From positions 679,501 to 743,500 of the forward strand of contig CAJNDS010000657.1 in assembly GCA_905221605.1 (NCBI GenBank): 64,000 nucleotides of DNA, given 5' to 3'. Shown here piece by piece: positions 36,857 to 46,363 of this stretch. The first letter of the stretch is position 1; each line of letters starts with the position of its first letter. The notes beneath the pieces are model-generated. The model was not told where the DNA came from and made no database searches. It saw only the letters and a list, made by a program, of their open reading frames with translations. The DNA is from Symbiodinium natans (taxonomy: Eukaryota; Sar; Dinophyceae; Suessiales; Symbiodiniaceae). The position numbers were made by a program, and so were the translations under genes.

Positions 36857-37059
36857 GGCTTCAGGGCTTTGTAGGGTTTAGGGTTTAGGGTTTAGGGTTT
36901 AGGGTTTAGGGTTTAGGGCTTAGGGTTTAGGCTTTAGGGTTTAACTTTCGGGTCTAGAGTTGGGTTTCTAAGGGTTTTAGGATTGCGGGGTTCGGGTTTT
37001 TAGGGTTTAGGGTTTTGGGTTTTTGGGTGCTGGGTTTAGGGTTTTGGATTTTTTTGGGG

Positions 37060-37122
37060 ATTCGATTAGGGCTTGCAAGGGGTTACTGAGTGAACTGCGT
37101 ACAGGGAATACTGTGAGAGTTT
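37060..37122 (-). CDS. putative exon, unknown protein
   Basis: The minus strand reads TVFPVRSSLSNPLQALIES and PKKSK before telomere-like text. Borders not fixed. Confidence 0.35.
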
Positions 37123-37171
37123 AGGGTTTACGGTTTAGGGTTGGGGGTTATGGTTTGCGGCTTCGGGCATC

Positions 37172-37345
37172 GCAGGTTTGAGCATGCTTGTTGCAGCTGT
37201 TACAGCAAAGACGCAAGTTTAGGAAACGCCCATTTGATTCTTCTCCTGAAAAGAAATCTGAAAGGTTGTAAGACTTCTCACATTCGGGCATAAACGATGC
37301 TTTCCAGGACTGTGTGGGGATTATACGTGTAATGCAATCACCCTA
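37172..37345 (-). CDS. small spacer gene downstream of light-harvesting copy 1
   Basis: An open frame from about 37345 to a TAA at about 37160 reads TRIIPTQSWKASFMPECEK, YNLSDFFSGEESNGRFLN and RLCCNSCNKHAQTCDARS. Cysteine-rich tail. The copy at 40850-41175 has an ATG at the start and the same frame. A separate intact exon (37494-37426, NAQPLDATPQFRREIDQQ, SELA) lies just upstream and is decayed near 41.25 kb. Product unknown. Confidence 0.45.
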
Positions 37346-37675
37346 AACCCTAAACCCTAAACCCTAAACCCTAAATCCTAAACCCTAACCCTAAACCCTA
37401 ACCCTAAACCCGAAACCGCCTAAACCCTAGGCCAACTCAGACTGCTGGTCAATCTCTCGACGGAATTGGGGAGTTGCATCGAGCGGTTGAGCGTTCAGGG
37501 TTTGGGGTTTCAGGGTTCGGGGTTTAGGGTTTCGGGTTTAGGGTTTAGGGTTTAGGGTTTGGGGTTTAGGGTTTAGGGTTGGGGTTTAGGGCGTTCCACG
37601 CAGCATTTACGGCACCCTCTGGAGGGTCGAAGGGTGGCGGGTTCGGGTTGGAGGCCTGTGAGGGTTACGAGCCCA

Positions 37676-37924
37676 GAGCAGACTGACGGTGTCTTTGAGA
37701 TGCCATGGAGCAGACACGGTCTACAGAGTTTACAGACATTCTGAAACGTAAGAGCTTCCGGAAGACAGAGCTCGAAAATCATGAAACTGAGGCGGGTCAA
37801 CTTGCTGTTTTGTGCAAGGACCGAAAGGGAAATTATGGCGACGCTCACAAACGGAAACTTTACTTATTTGTGACGCGGCGAGCGTCTGGCAGTCTGAGAG
37901 TCTGGCAGTCTGAGAAAGTGGAAT
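37676..37924 (-). other. 3' untranslated region of light-harvesting copy 1
   Basis: About 250 bases nearly identical to 41690-41943 after the other copy. Open frames on the plus strand here differ in reading and are not genes. The conservation reflects recent duplication. Confidence 0.7.
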
Positions 37925-40453
37925 CTAAAGGCCGAACTGCTGCACAGCATCCTTGCCGGTAGCCATCTCTGCGGCGAAGATTCCGAGCACCGAGATCATG
38001 GCCATGCGTCCGTTGTTCAGCTCCTTCATGCGCATCTCCTCGTTGTACATGTTGACGCCGAAGGGATCACCGTAGTTGCCCGGCTCCTTCTCGGGGTTCT
38101 CCCTCCACCACAGCTCCAGCGGAGCGCACGCGCAGAAGATGGCGAAGAAGCCCAGCACGCCCTCGCCCTTGTCCATGATGGAGAAGCCAGCTGGAGCTTT
38201 CTCGAAGAACGGGAACTTCAAGAAGTGCTGTCCGACCAGTCCAATGGAAGCCATCATAGCTACCCTGCCATGTTTGATCTCTGAGACACGAAGCTTCCTG
38301 AAGCCCTTCTCATCGCCAACATTGGTGAACCCGAGCGGATCAAAGAATCCCAACGGCTCGGTGGCGCCGAACTGCTCCGAAGGCTGAAACAATGGCGGCG
38401 CATCTTCCTGAATGACGGCCTCGGCCCTTCGCACCACATGCTGCTGAGCCATGACCCTGGAGGAAGTAGATCCTGCGAAGCTGCTGCCGGAGGTGGCGGA
38501 GACGCGGGCGCCGCCAATGGCGGGGAGGCCGAACTGCTGCATAGCATCCTTGCCGGTAGCCATCTCTGCGGCGAAGATTCCGAGCACCGAGATCATGGCC
38601 ATGCGTCCGTTGTTCAGCTCCTTCATGCGCATCTCCTCGTTGTACATGTTGACGCCGAAGGGATCACCGTAGTTGCCCGGCTCCTTCTCCGGGTTCTCCC
38701 TCCACCACAGCTCCAGCGGAGCGCACGCGCAGAAGATGGCGAAGAAGCCCAGCACGCCCTCGCCCTTGTCCATGATGGAGAAGCCCGCTGGAGCTTTCTC
38801 GAAGAAGGGGAACTTCAAGAAGTGCTGCCCAACCAGGCCAATGGAAGCCATCATAGCTACCCTGCCATGTTTGATCTCTGAGACACGAAGCTTCCTGAAG
38901 CCCTTCTCATCGCCAACATTGGTGAACCCGAGCGGATCAAAGAATCCCAACGGCTCTGTGGCGCCGAACTGCTCCGAAGGCTGAAACAATGGCGGCGCAT
39001 CTTCCTGAATGACGGCCTCGGCCCTTCGCACCACATGCTGCTGAGCCATCACCCTGGAGGAAGTAGATCCTGCGAAGCTGCTGCCGGAGGTGGCGGAGAC
39101 GCGGGCGCCGCCAATGGCGGGGAGGCCGAACTGCTGCATAGCATCCTTGCCGGTAGCCATCTCTGCGGCGAAGATTCCGAGCACCGAGATCATGGCCATG
39201 CGTCCGTTGTTCAGCTCCTTCATGCGCATCTCCTCGTTGTACATGTTGACGCCGAAGGGATCACCGTAGTTGCCCGGCTCCTTCTCCGGGTTCTCCCTCC
39301 ACCACAGCTCCAGCGGAGCGCACGCGCAGAAGATGGCGAAGAAGCCCAGCACGCCCTCGCCCTTGTCCATGATGGAGAAGCCAGCTGGAGCTTTCTCGAA
39401 GAAGGGGAACTTCAAGAAGTGCTGCCCGACCAGTCCAATGGAAGCCATCATAGCTACCCTGCCATGTTTGATCTCTGAGACACGAAGCTTCCTGAAGCCC
39501 TTCTCATCGCCAACATTGGTGAACCCGAGCGGATCAAAGAATCCCAACGGCTCGGTGGCGCCGAACTGCTCCGAAGGCTGAAACAATGGCGGCGCATCTT
39601 CCTGAATGACGGCCTCGGCCCTTCGCACCACATGCTGCTGAGCCATGACCCTGGAGGAAGTAGATCCTGCGAAGCTGCTGCCGGAGGTGGCGGAGACGCG
39701 GGCGCCGCCAATGGCGGGGAGGCCGAACTGCTGCATAGCATCCTTGCCGGTAGCCATCTCTGCGGCGAAGATTCCGAGCACCGAGATCATGGCCATGCGT
39801 CCGTTGTTCAGCTCCTTCATGCGCATCTCCTCGTTGTACATGTTGACGCCGAAGGGATCACCGTAGTTGCCCGGCTCCTTCTCCGGGTTCTCCCTCCACC
39901 ACAGCTCCAGCGGAGCGCACGCGCAGAAGATGGCGAAGAAGCCCAGCACGCCCTCGCCCTTGTCCATGATGGAGAAGCCAGCTGGAGCTTTCTCGAAGAA
40001 GGGGAACTTCAAGAAGTGCTGCCCGACCAGTCCAATGGAAGCCATCATAGCTACCCTGCCATGCTTGATCTCTGAGACACGAAGCTTCCTGAAGCCCTTC
40101 TCATCGCCAACATTGGTGAACCCGAGCGGATCAAAGAATCCCAACGGCTCGGTGGCGCCGAACTGCTCCGAAGGCTGGAAGACTGATGGCTTTGGCGCCT
40201 CCGCTGCCGAAGCGGCCCTCGCCTGGACGCGGGAGTTGCCGCGCAGGGCAGCCAGCCCCGCACCAAGGACAGCCAACGCTGCGAGGCCATCGCCCGACTT
40301 CTCTGCAGCCACCGCGCGAGCGGGCGACGGAGCTGCAGTTCCTTCCCTCAGCTGGCGCTTAGCACTCGGAGCGGAAGGCGCGACGAAGGCGGCAGAGGCG
40401 ACGAGGCCCGCCGCGAGGCCTGCTGTGACGAAGCGAGATTGAACGGGTGCCAT
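37925..40453 (-). CDS. chlorophyll a-c light-harvesting polyprotein, copy 1
   Basis: 842 residues, no intron. ATG at 40453 (MAPVQSRFVTAG), matching copy 2; the frame upstream has no ATG. Residues 1-75 are a plastid leader with VASAAFVAPSAPSAKRQ (transit/thylakoid signals). Four 199-residue units of 597 bases follow. Each has three helices: EIKHGRVAMMASIGLVGQH, FFAIFCACAPLELWW and ELNNGRMAMISVLGIFAAE, with the E...H/R and E..N..R chlorophyll-ligand motifs. Spacers LPAIGGARVSATSG ... QQHVVRRAEAVIQED are presumably cut after import to free single antenna proteins. The last unit ends KDAVQQFGL. Units are almost identical at DNA level. Confidence 0.93.
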   Translation of the reverse strand: MAPVQSRFVTAGLAAGLVASAAFVAPSAPSAKRQLREGTAAPSPARAVAAEKSGDGLAALAVLGAGLAALRGNSRVQARAASAAEAPKPSVFQPSEQFGATEPLGFFDPLGFTNVGDEKGFRKLRVSEIKHGRVAMMASIGLVGQHFLKFPFFEKAPAGFSIMDKGEGVLGFFAIFCACAPLELWWRENPEKEPGNYGDPFGVNMYNEEMRMKELNNGRMAMISVLGIFAAEMATGKDAMQQFGLPAIGGARVSATSGSSFAGSTSSRVMAQQHVVRRAEAVIQEDAPPLFQPSEQFGATEPLGFFDPLGFTNVGDEKGFRKLRVSEIKHGRVAMMASIGLVGQHFLKFPFFEKAPAGFSIMDKGEGVLGFFAIFCACAPLELWWRENPEKEPGNYGDPFGVNMYNEEMRMKELNNGRMAMISVLGIFAAEMATGKDAMQQFGLPAIGGARVSATSGSSFAGSTSSRVMAQQHVVRRAEAVIQEDAPPLFQPSEQFGATEPLGFFDPLGFTNVGDEKGFRKLRVSEIKHGRVAMMASIGLVGQHFLKFPFFEKAPAGFSIMDKGEGVLGFFAIFCACAPLELWWRENPEKEPGNYGDPFGVNMYNEEMRMKELNNGRMAMISVLGIFAAEMATGKDAMQQFGLPAIGGARVSATSGSSFAGSTSSRVMAQQHVVRRAEAVIQEDAPPLFQPSEQFGATEPLGFFDPLGFTNVGDEKGFRKLRVSEIKHGRVAMMASIGLVGQHFLKFPFFEKAPAGFSIMDKGEGVLGFFAIFCACAPLELWWRENPEKEPGNYGDPFGVNMYNEEMRMKELNNGRMAMISVLGIFAAEMATGKDAVQQFGL

Positions 40454-40481
40454 GGGTGAGCCAAGTACCGAAAAGTGTGAG

Positions 40482-40503
40482 CTTGAGCTGAAAATAGCTC
40501 CCG
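40482..40503 (-). promoter_or_regulatory. probable spliced-leader acceptor of light-harvesting copy 1
   Basis: The sense strand reads GAGCTATTTTCAG followed by CTCAAGC, about 35 bases before the ATG. CATTTT...GCTCAAG resembles the end of the dinoflagellate spliced leader, so it may mark an old trans-spliced mRNA copied back into DNA. Confidence 0.4.
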
Positions 40504-40728
40504 AAGCCAGCTTTTGCAGTGCAGGACTGCGCCAAAGGCAAACGGCATTGATCGCTTTCTTCAACCGAATCCCCAAAAATCCTGAAGCCATAAACCCCAT
40601 AAACCCTAAACTCCTAAACCCCAAACCATGGGCACGCCGACATTGTCACTGTTTTTTCAGTCTTCCGTTTTGGGGATGAGGGTGAGTTCACGGGCCCCTT
40701 GTTCCAAACTTAGTTCAGAGAAACCTTC

Positions 40729-41175
40729 CGACATCCGCGTAAGCAACATAGCACGGATCGTTGACGAATCCCTCAGTGCAACCCCCAACAAAAAATGTGA
40801 AACCCCTGCTTGGGCATCTTCCTAGCCCAGTAACCATACTACAATGGGTTGGGGTTTAGGGCTTGGGGCTTCGGGCGTCGGAGGTCTGAGCATGCTTGTT
40901 GCAGCTGTTACAACAATACAACAAAGACGCAAGAGGCCGCGAGCCGCGGTAGAATGTGTAGGGAGATCTCCAAGGGCCAAAACCGAGAGCATCGATCCAA
41001 AATGCTCCCCAAAAAAGTAGGATTCCCGTCTAATCAGGACTCCAAGAAGGTACCCCCCAATGTAGGAAACCCTCATGTGACTCTTCTGCAGAAGAGAAAC
41101 CTCTGAAAGGTTGTAAGACTTCGGACATTCGGGCATAAACGATGTTTTCCGGGACTGTGTGGGGATTATAGGCAT
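40729..41175 (-). CDS. small spacer gene downstream of light-harvesting copy 2
   Basis: First exon from ATG at 41175: MPIIPTQSRKTSFMPECPK, NLSEVSLLQKSHM, to about 41078, where a family C element interrupts. A further exon-like frame after a family B end (GGTTACTGGGCTAG at about 40828) reads RCPSRGFTFFVGGCTEG, VNDPCYVAYADVGRFL, then TGA at about 40729. Lies between the two antenna genes on the same strand. Product unknown; paralogue at 37172-37345. Confidence 0.45.
40929..41078. mobile_element. family C insertion absent from the paralogous spacer
   Basis: Against 37172-37240, the text ACGCAAG ... TAGGAAAC is interrupted here by about 145 bases containing the family C core (AGTAGGATTCCCGTCTAATC, AAGAAGGTACCCCCC). 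This is a filled versus empty site within one window. Confidence 0.7.
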
Positions 41176-41184
41176 GATGCAAAA

Positions 41185-41690
41185 ACCCTAAACCCTAAAC
41201 CCTAAAACGCCAAAATAAGTTAAAGATTCACCCTAAACCCTAAACCCTAGGCCAACTCACACTGTTAGTCGATCTCTCAACAAAAAAAAAGTAGTCGCAT
41301 CTCGGGGTTTAGGGCTTAGGGTTTAGGGTTTAGGGTTCACCCCGCAACTCCCTTCGCGCCTGCAATTGAGCCCAAAATTCTTAGACTTAAGAAGGGGGGG
41401 GGGGGGAGACCGTAGCCTGATGACTTGAATCTTAGGATTCTTGGCTCAGGGTTGAGGGTCTAGGGTTGGAGGGTTGAGGGGTGAGGGTTTAGGGTTTAGG
41501 GTTTAGGGTTGAGGGTTGAGGGTTTAGGGTTTGGGGTTTGGGGTTTGGGGTTTGGGGCTTAGGCTCGGCTTAGGGCTTAGGGTTTAGGTTTTAGGGGTTA
41601 AGGTTTAGGGTTTAGGGCTTAGGGTTTAGGGTTTAGCGAAGGTTATGAGTTCGGGTTGGATGCCGGTTAGGGTTACACGCCCAGAGCAGA
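41185..41690. other. telomere-like spacer with decayed exon and poly-G
   Basis: Holds CCCTAAA fragments, the decayed counterpart of the exon at 37426-37494 (41247-41305), a poly-G tract (41395-41406) and a mixed TTTAGGG/TTGAGGG/TTTGGGG array (41440-41640). Confidence 0.6.
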
Positions 41691-41943
41691 TTGACGGCGT
41701 CTTTGGGATGCCATGGATCAGGCGCGGTCTACAGTGAGTCTACAGAGTCTACAGACATTCTGAAACGTAAGAGCATCCGGAAGACAGAGCTCGAAAATCA
41801 TGAAACTGCGGCGGGTCAACTTGCTGTTTTGTGCAAGGACCGAAAGGGAAATTATGGCGACGCTCACAAACGGAAACTTTGCTTATTTGTGACGTGGCGA
41901 GTGTCTAGCAGTCTGAGAGTCTGGCAGTCTGAGAAAGTGGAAT
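41690..41943 (-). other. 3' untranslated region of light-harvesting copy 2
   Basis: Counterpart of 37676-37924, about 95 percent identical by eye. Confidence 0.7.
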
Positions 41944-44472
41944 CTAAAGGCCGAACTGCTGCACAGCATCCTTGCCGGTAGCCATCTCTGCGGCGAAGAT
42001 TCCGAGCACCGAGATCATGGCCATGCGTCCGTTGTTCAGCTCCTTCATGCGCATCTCCTCGTTGTACATGTTGACGCCGAAGGGATCACCGTAGTTGCCC
42101 GGCTCCTTCTCGGGGTTCTCCCTCCACCACAGCTCCAGCGGAGCGCACGCGCAGAAGATGGCGAAGAAGCCCAGCACGCCCTCGCCCTTGTCCATGATGG
42201 AGAAGCCAGCTGGAGCTTTTTCGAAGAACGGGAACTTCAAGAAGTGCTGCCCGACCAGTCCAATGGAAGCCATCATAGCTACCCTGCCATGTTTGATCTC
42301 TGAGACACGAAGCTTCCTGAAGCCCTTCTCATCGCCAACATTGGTGAACCCGAGCGGATCAAAGAATCCCAACGGCTCTGTGGCGCCGAACTGCTCCGAA
42401 GGCTGAAACAATGGCGGCGCATCTTCCTGAATGACGGCCTCGGCCCTTCGCACCACATGCTGCTGAGCCATCACCCTGGAGGAAGTAGATCCTGCGAAGC
42501 TGCTGCCGGAGGTGGCGGAGACGCGGGCGCCGCCAATGGCGGGGAGGCCGAACTGCTGCATAGCATCCTTGCCGGTAGCCATCTCTGCGGCGAAGATTCC
42601 GAGCACCGAGATCATGGCCATGCGTCCGTTGTTCAGCTCCTTCATGCGCATCTCCTCGTTGTACATGTTGACGCCGAAGGGATCACCGTAGTTGCCCGGC
42701 TCCTTCTCCGGGTTCTCCCTCCACCACAGCTCCAGCGGAGCGCACGCGCAGAAGATGGCGAAGAAGCCCAGCACGCCCTCGCCCTTGTCCATGATGGAGA
42801 AGCCAGCTGGAGCTTTCTCGAAGAAGGGGAACTTCAAGAAGTGCTGTCCGACCAGTCCAATGGAAGCCATCATAGCTACCCTGCCATGTTTGATCTCTGA
42901 GACACGAAGCTTCCTGAAGCCCTTCTCATCGCCAACATTGGTGAACCCGAGCGGATCAAAGAATCCCAACGGCTCGGTGGCGCCGAACTGCTCCGAAGGC
43001 TGAAACAATGGCGGCGCATCTTCCTGAATGACGGCCTCGGCCCTTCGCACCACATGCTGCTGAGCCATCACCCTAGAGGAAGTAGATCCTGCGAAGCTGC
43101 TGCCGGAGGAGGTGGAGACGCGGGCGCTGCCGATGGCAGGGAGGCCGAACTGCTGCATAGCATCCTTGCCCGTGGCCATCTCTGCGGCGAAGATTCCGAG
43201 CACCGAGGTCATGGCCGTGCGCCCGTTGTTCAGCTCCTTCATGCGCATCTCCTCATTGTACATGTTGACGCCGAAGGGATCACCGTAGTTGCCCGGCTCC
43301 TTCTCCGGGTTCTCCCTCCACCACAGCTCCAGCGGAGCGCATGCGCAGAAGATGGCGAAGAAGCCCAGCACGCCCTCGCCCTTGTCCATGATGGAGAAGC
43401 CAGCTGGAGCTTTCTCGAAGAACGGGAACTTCAAGAAGTGCTGTCCGACCAGTCCAATGGAAGCCATCATAGCTACCCTGCCATGTTTGATCTCTGAGAC
43501 ACGAAGCTTCCTGAAGCCCTTCTCATCGCCAACATTGGTGAACCCGAGCGGATCAAAGAATCCCAACGGCTCGGTGGCGCCGAACTGCTCCGAAGGCTGA
43601 AACAATGGCGGCGCATCTTCCTGAATGACGGCCTCGGCCCTTCGCACCACATGCTGCTGAGCCATGACCCTGGAGGAAGTAGATCCTGCGAAGCTGCTGC
43701 CGGAGGTGGCGGAGACGCGGGCGCCGCCAATGGCGGGGAGGCCGAACTGCTGCATAGCATCCTTGCCGGTAGCCATCTCTGCGGCGAAGATTCCGAGCAC
43801 CGAGATCATGGCCATGCGTCCGTTGTTCAGCTCCTTCATGCGCATCTCCTCGTTGTACATGTTGACGCCGAAGGGATCACCGTAGTTGCCCGGCTCCTTC
43901 TCCGGGTTCTCCCTCCACCACAGCTCCAGCGGAGCGCACGCGCAGAAGATGGCGAAGAAGCCCAGCACGCCCTCGCCCTTGTCCATGATGGAGAAGCCCG
44001 CTGGAGCTTTCTCGAAGAAGGGGAACTTCAAGAAGTGCTGCCCAACCAGGCCAATGGAAGCCATCATAGCTACCCTGCCATGTTTGATCTCTGAGACACG
44101 AAGCTTCCTGAAGCCCTTCTCATCGCCAACATTGGTGAACCCGAGCGGATCAAAGAATCCCAACGGCTCGGTGGCGCCGAACTGCTCCGAAGGCTGGAAG
44201 ACTGATGGCTTTGGCGCCTCCGCTGCCGGCGCGGCCCTCGCCTGGACGCGGGAGTTGCCGCGCAGGGCGGCAAGGCCCGCACCAAGCACAGCCAACGCTG
44301 CGAGGCCATCGCCCGACTTCTCTGCAGCCACCGTGCGGCCGGGTGATGGAGCTGCAGTGCCTTCCCTCAGCTGGCGCTTAGCACTCGGAGCGGAAGGCGC
44401 GACGAAGGCGGCAGAGGCGACGAGGCCTGCCGCGAGGCCTGCTGTGACGAAGCGAGATTGAACGGGTGCCAT
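41944..44472 (-). CDS. chlorophyll a-c light-harvesting polyprotein, copy 2
   Basis: 842 residues, ATG at 44472, the same four-unit build as copy 1 and the same length to the base (2529). Starts lie 4019 bases apart. The leader differs slightly (PSPGRTVAAEKS against PSPARAVAAEKS). Unit 2 is the odd one: its third helix reads ELNNGRTAMTSVLG and its spacer IGSARVSTSSGS, with several silent changes, while the other units match copy 1. This suggests gene conversion has missed that unit. Thylakoid antenna role as for copy 1. Confidence 0.93.
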   Translation of the reverse strand: MAPVQSRFVTAGLAAGLVASAAFVAPSAPSAKRQLREGTAAPSPGRTVAAEKSGDGLAALAVLGAGLAALRGNSRVQARAAPAAEAPKPSVFQPSEQFGATEPLGFFDPLGFTNVGDEKGFRKLRVSEIKHGRVAMMASIGLVGQHFLKFPFFEKAPAGFSIMDKGEGVLGFFAIFCACAPLELWWRENPEKEPGNYGDPFGVNMYNEEMRMKELNNGRMAMISVLGIFAAEMATGKDAMQQFGLPAIGGARVSATSGSSFAGSTSSRVMAQQHVVRRAEAVIQEDAPPLFQPSEQFGATEPLGFFDPLGFTNVGDEKGFRKLRVSEIKHGRVAMMASIGLVGQHFLKFPFFEKAPAGFSIMDKGEGVLGFFAIFCACAPLELWWRENPEKEPGNYGDPFGVNMYNEEMRMKELNNGRTAMTSVLGIFAAEMATGKDAMQQFGLPAIGSARVSTSSGSSFAGSTSSRVMAQQHVVRRAEAVIQEDAPPLFQPSEQFGATEPLGFFDPLGFTNVGDEKGFRKLRVSEIKHGRVAMMASIGLVGQHFLKFPFFEKAPAGFSIMDKGEGVLGFFAIFCACAPLELWWRENPEKEPGNYGDPFGVNMYNEEMRMKELNNGRMAMISVLGIFAAEMATGKDAMQQFGLPAIGGARVSATSGSSFAGSTSSRVMAQQHVVRRAEAVIQEDAPPLFQPSEQFGATEPLGFFDPLGFTNVGDEKGFRKLRVSEIKHGRVAMMASIGLVGQHFLKFPFFEKAPAGFSIMDKGEGVLGFFAIFCACAPLELWWRENPEKEPGNYGDPFGVNMYNEEMRMKELNNGRMAMISVLGIFAAEMATGKDAVQQFGL

Positions 44473-44500
44473 GGGTGAGCCAAGTACCGAAAAGTGTGAG

Positions 44501-44521
44501 CTTGAGCTGAAAATGCTGGAA
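44501..44521 (-). promoter_or_regulatory. probable spliced-leader acceptor of light-harvesting copy 2
   Basis: The sense strand reads TCCAGCATTTTCAG then CTCAAGC. It is closer than copy 1 to the leader end (AGCCATTTTGGCTCAAG), differing by a small gap and two bases. About 30 bases before the ATG. Confidence 0.4.
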
Positions 44522-44529
44522 ATAGCTCC

Positions 44530-44780
44530 CGAGGTCAGCTCTTGCAGCCACTCGACATGTTGGGAACGGCGCTTACACGGGAAATGTCTTTGGGAAGCAC
44601 CGCGTTGTGTTCCGACACGAGCAGCAACCGGCCGTCACTCACAGGGCCCGGGAAGCTTAGCAACAGCAACATAATCCCGAGGCCCCTAAACTCCTACACC
44701 CTAACCATGTAGGAGCCGGAGAACTTTTGGCCTTGCGGTCCAGAGCGCAGGCTTTGCCTTGCGCTTCGATCATTAACGAC
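44530..44780. other. upstream region of light-harvesting copy 2
   Basis: A plus-strand fragment (GNVFGKHRVVFRHEQQP) is open from about 44575 to 44657 but has no borders. No TATA box is evident; none is expected in dinoflagellates. Confidence 0.35.
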
Positions 44781-44796
44781 CTACTCACCTCCCCCT

Positions 44797-44980
44797 CGCA
44801 TTTTGGTACCATGATACGATTGTGATAAGCATACCTGTGTCTGTACGGTCACTACTTCAAAGACTTCCAGAAACACACTAGTTCTCTGGGAGGAGAGAGG
44901 GTTGCAGCCCCATCGCGCTGGGCTCGGGGGTCGAGCTACAACGACGGCTGTCCTAGCTACGAGCAGAATCGCCACGAACA
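44797..44980 (-). CDS. putative exon with membrane segment, unknown protein
   Basis: After CATCTAG the minus strand reads LFVAILLVARTAVVVA (hydrophobic), CNPLSSQRTSVFLEVFE and YHGTKMRGG, up to a perfect donor GTGAGTAGG; an earlier GTATGC is an alternative donor. Probably one gene with the exon at 45050-45150. Confidence 0.45.
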
Positions 44981-45049
44981 GCTAGATGCAGTATGATATC
45001 GAAGGATTTTGGGGGTTTTAGTGCTTTACTGCTTTACAGGGAACCAGGG

Positions 45050-45150
45050 GTCTCCACAAAACGTTGGGTTTCGCGACCTGGCTTCGCGACCTCAATCAAG
45101 GTCGCGCCGTCGTCGTAGGCGAACGTACATGCAATAAAAGATCGAACGCC
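45050..45150 (-). CDS. putative exon, unknown protein
   Basis: The minus strand reads GVRSFIACTFAYDDGATL, IEVAKPGRETQRFVETP, up to GTTCCC. An AG lies in TGTGCAG upstream. No family recognised. Confidence 0.4.
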
Positions 45151-45537
45151 ACTGCACAGCATGCAAAGGTATGTGCAGCCCAGTGCACCGAGGCATTTGA
45201 AGGCAGCGCAGGGTGGGAGGAGCATGTGGGTGGCAAGCTGGTGTTTATCCTTGCACCCCTTCTCACCCGGCCCCGACATCCTCCTGACAACCCCAAAATT
45301 TCTATGGTGCTTGACCGGGAGGGGAGGAGTAGAGGAGTGGGTGCCCATAGTAACCCCTGCATGGTTCGATATTGTATGGCACCCCTATAGCTCTACTTTT
45401 GCTTACTCAGCGCAGAGAGCGTAAGGACTGGCCTCAAGCCCTAGATCCTTCGACTTAACCTGGGCCCTGAATCCCTCACGCCCCTAAACTTCACCCTGAA
45501 CCCTGAATGCTACAGCCCGAAGCTCCGAGACTTCGCC

Positions 45538-45849
45538 CTAAGCCACAAACATTAAACATTGCTTCGGTGACTTCACGTGGAGCTCTTTTCGAGGGGGCGA
45601 AGCACTTTGGCCCCCCCAAATTGAGGGTTTCGAGCTCCCTGGTCTCAGAGAAAACAGCACACCGTCATGATCTACACTGGAACGAAGAGGAACATCACCA
45701 ATAACATAAAGCAACAAGGCCGAAAAAATGCTCAGCGTAGTGCTAACGCGTCTGTTAGCAGAGCTCGTCCCCCTCCACCGCCCCCAAGGCGTGCAGCTCG
45801 CGGCTGGGGACCCCCGGCACCGACGGAAGCTCCTCGGGAAGGCCGACAC
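45538..45849 (-). CDS. putative exon with membrane segment, unknown protein
   Basis: About 100 open codons ending in TAG at 45538. Includes RRVSTTLSIFSALLLYVIG (likely membrane segment), SSVDHDGVLFSLRPG and ELHVKSPKQCLMFVA. No ATG at the start. A competing plus-strand frame from an ATG at 45667 is arginine/proline-rich and less likely. Confidence 0.4.
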   Translation of the reverse strand: MSAFPRSFRRCRGSPAASCTPWGRWRGTSSANRRVSTTLSIFSALLLYVIGDVPLRSSVDHDGVLFSLRPGSSKPSIWGGQSASPPRKELHVKSPKQCLMFVA

Positions 45850-45911
45850 CTGCGAACGCCACGCGGCGGGGTCTGGAAGAAGCTGGGGGGGTAGTTGAGT
45901 TGAGGGAAGTA

Positions 45912-46180
45912 AGGGTTTAGGGTTTAGGGTTTAGGGTTTAGGGTTTAGGGTTTAGGGTTTAGGGTTTAGGGTTTAGGGTTTAGGGTTTAGGGTTTAGGGT
46001 TTAGGGTTCAGATTTTAGAGTTTAGGGTTTAGGGTTTAGGGTTTAGGGGGGTTTAGGGTTTAGGGTTTAGGGTTTAGGGTTTAGGGTTTAGGGTTTAGGG
46101 TTTAGGGTTTAGGGTTTAGGGTTTAGGGTTTAGGGTTTAGATTTTAAAGTTTAGGGTTTAGGGTTTAGGCTTTAGGTAAT
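45912..46180 (+). repeat. TTTAGGG array
   Basis: About 37 units, interrupted by two similar ATTTTAGAG/ATTTTAAAG imperfections about 135 bases apart, indicating an internal duplication. Confidence 0.95.
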
Positions 46181-46363
46181 TAGAACGCTCACAAGTAAGC
46201 GCAAGCAAGAACCACTCATCAACCGCGGCCCCAAAGCTTAAAGCCCTAAACCCCTTGAAACCCTAAACCTTAAAACCCTTGTTTCTAAACCAAAAAGCCC
46301 CCAAAACCCTGAACCCCTTTTTCTCTAAAACCCTGAACCCTTTTTCCCTAAGACCCTGAACCC

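Noticed and set aside
40454-40624. N-terminal extension of antenna copy 1
   Set aside because: The frame is open upstream of 40453 but lacks an ATG; copy 2 begins with the same MAPVQSRF, and the spliced-leader acceptor lies between.
38076-44461. Many 70-190-codon frames on the plus strand and in other frames over the antenna genes
   Set aside because: They repeat every 597 bases as shadows of the conserved polyprotein frame and have no independent start context.
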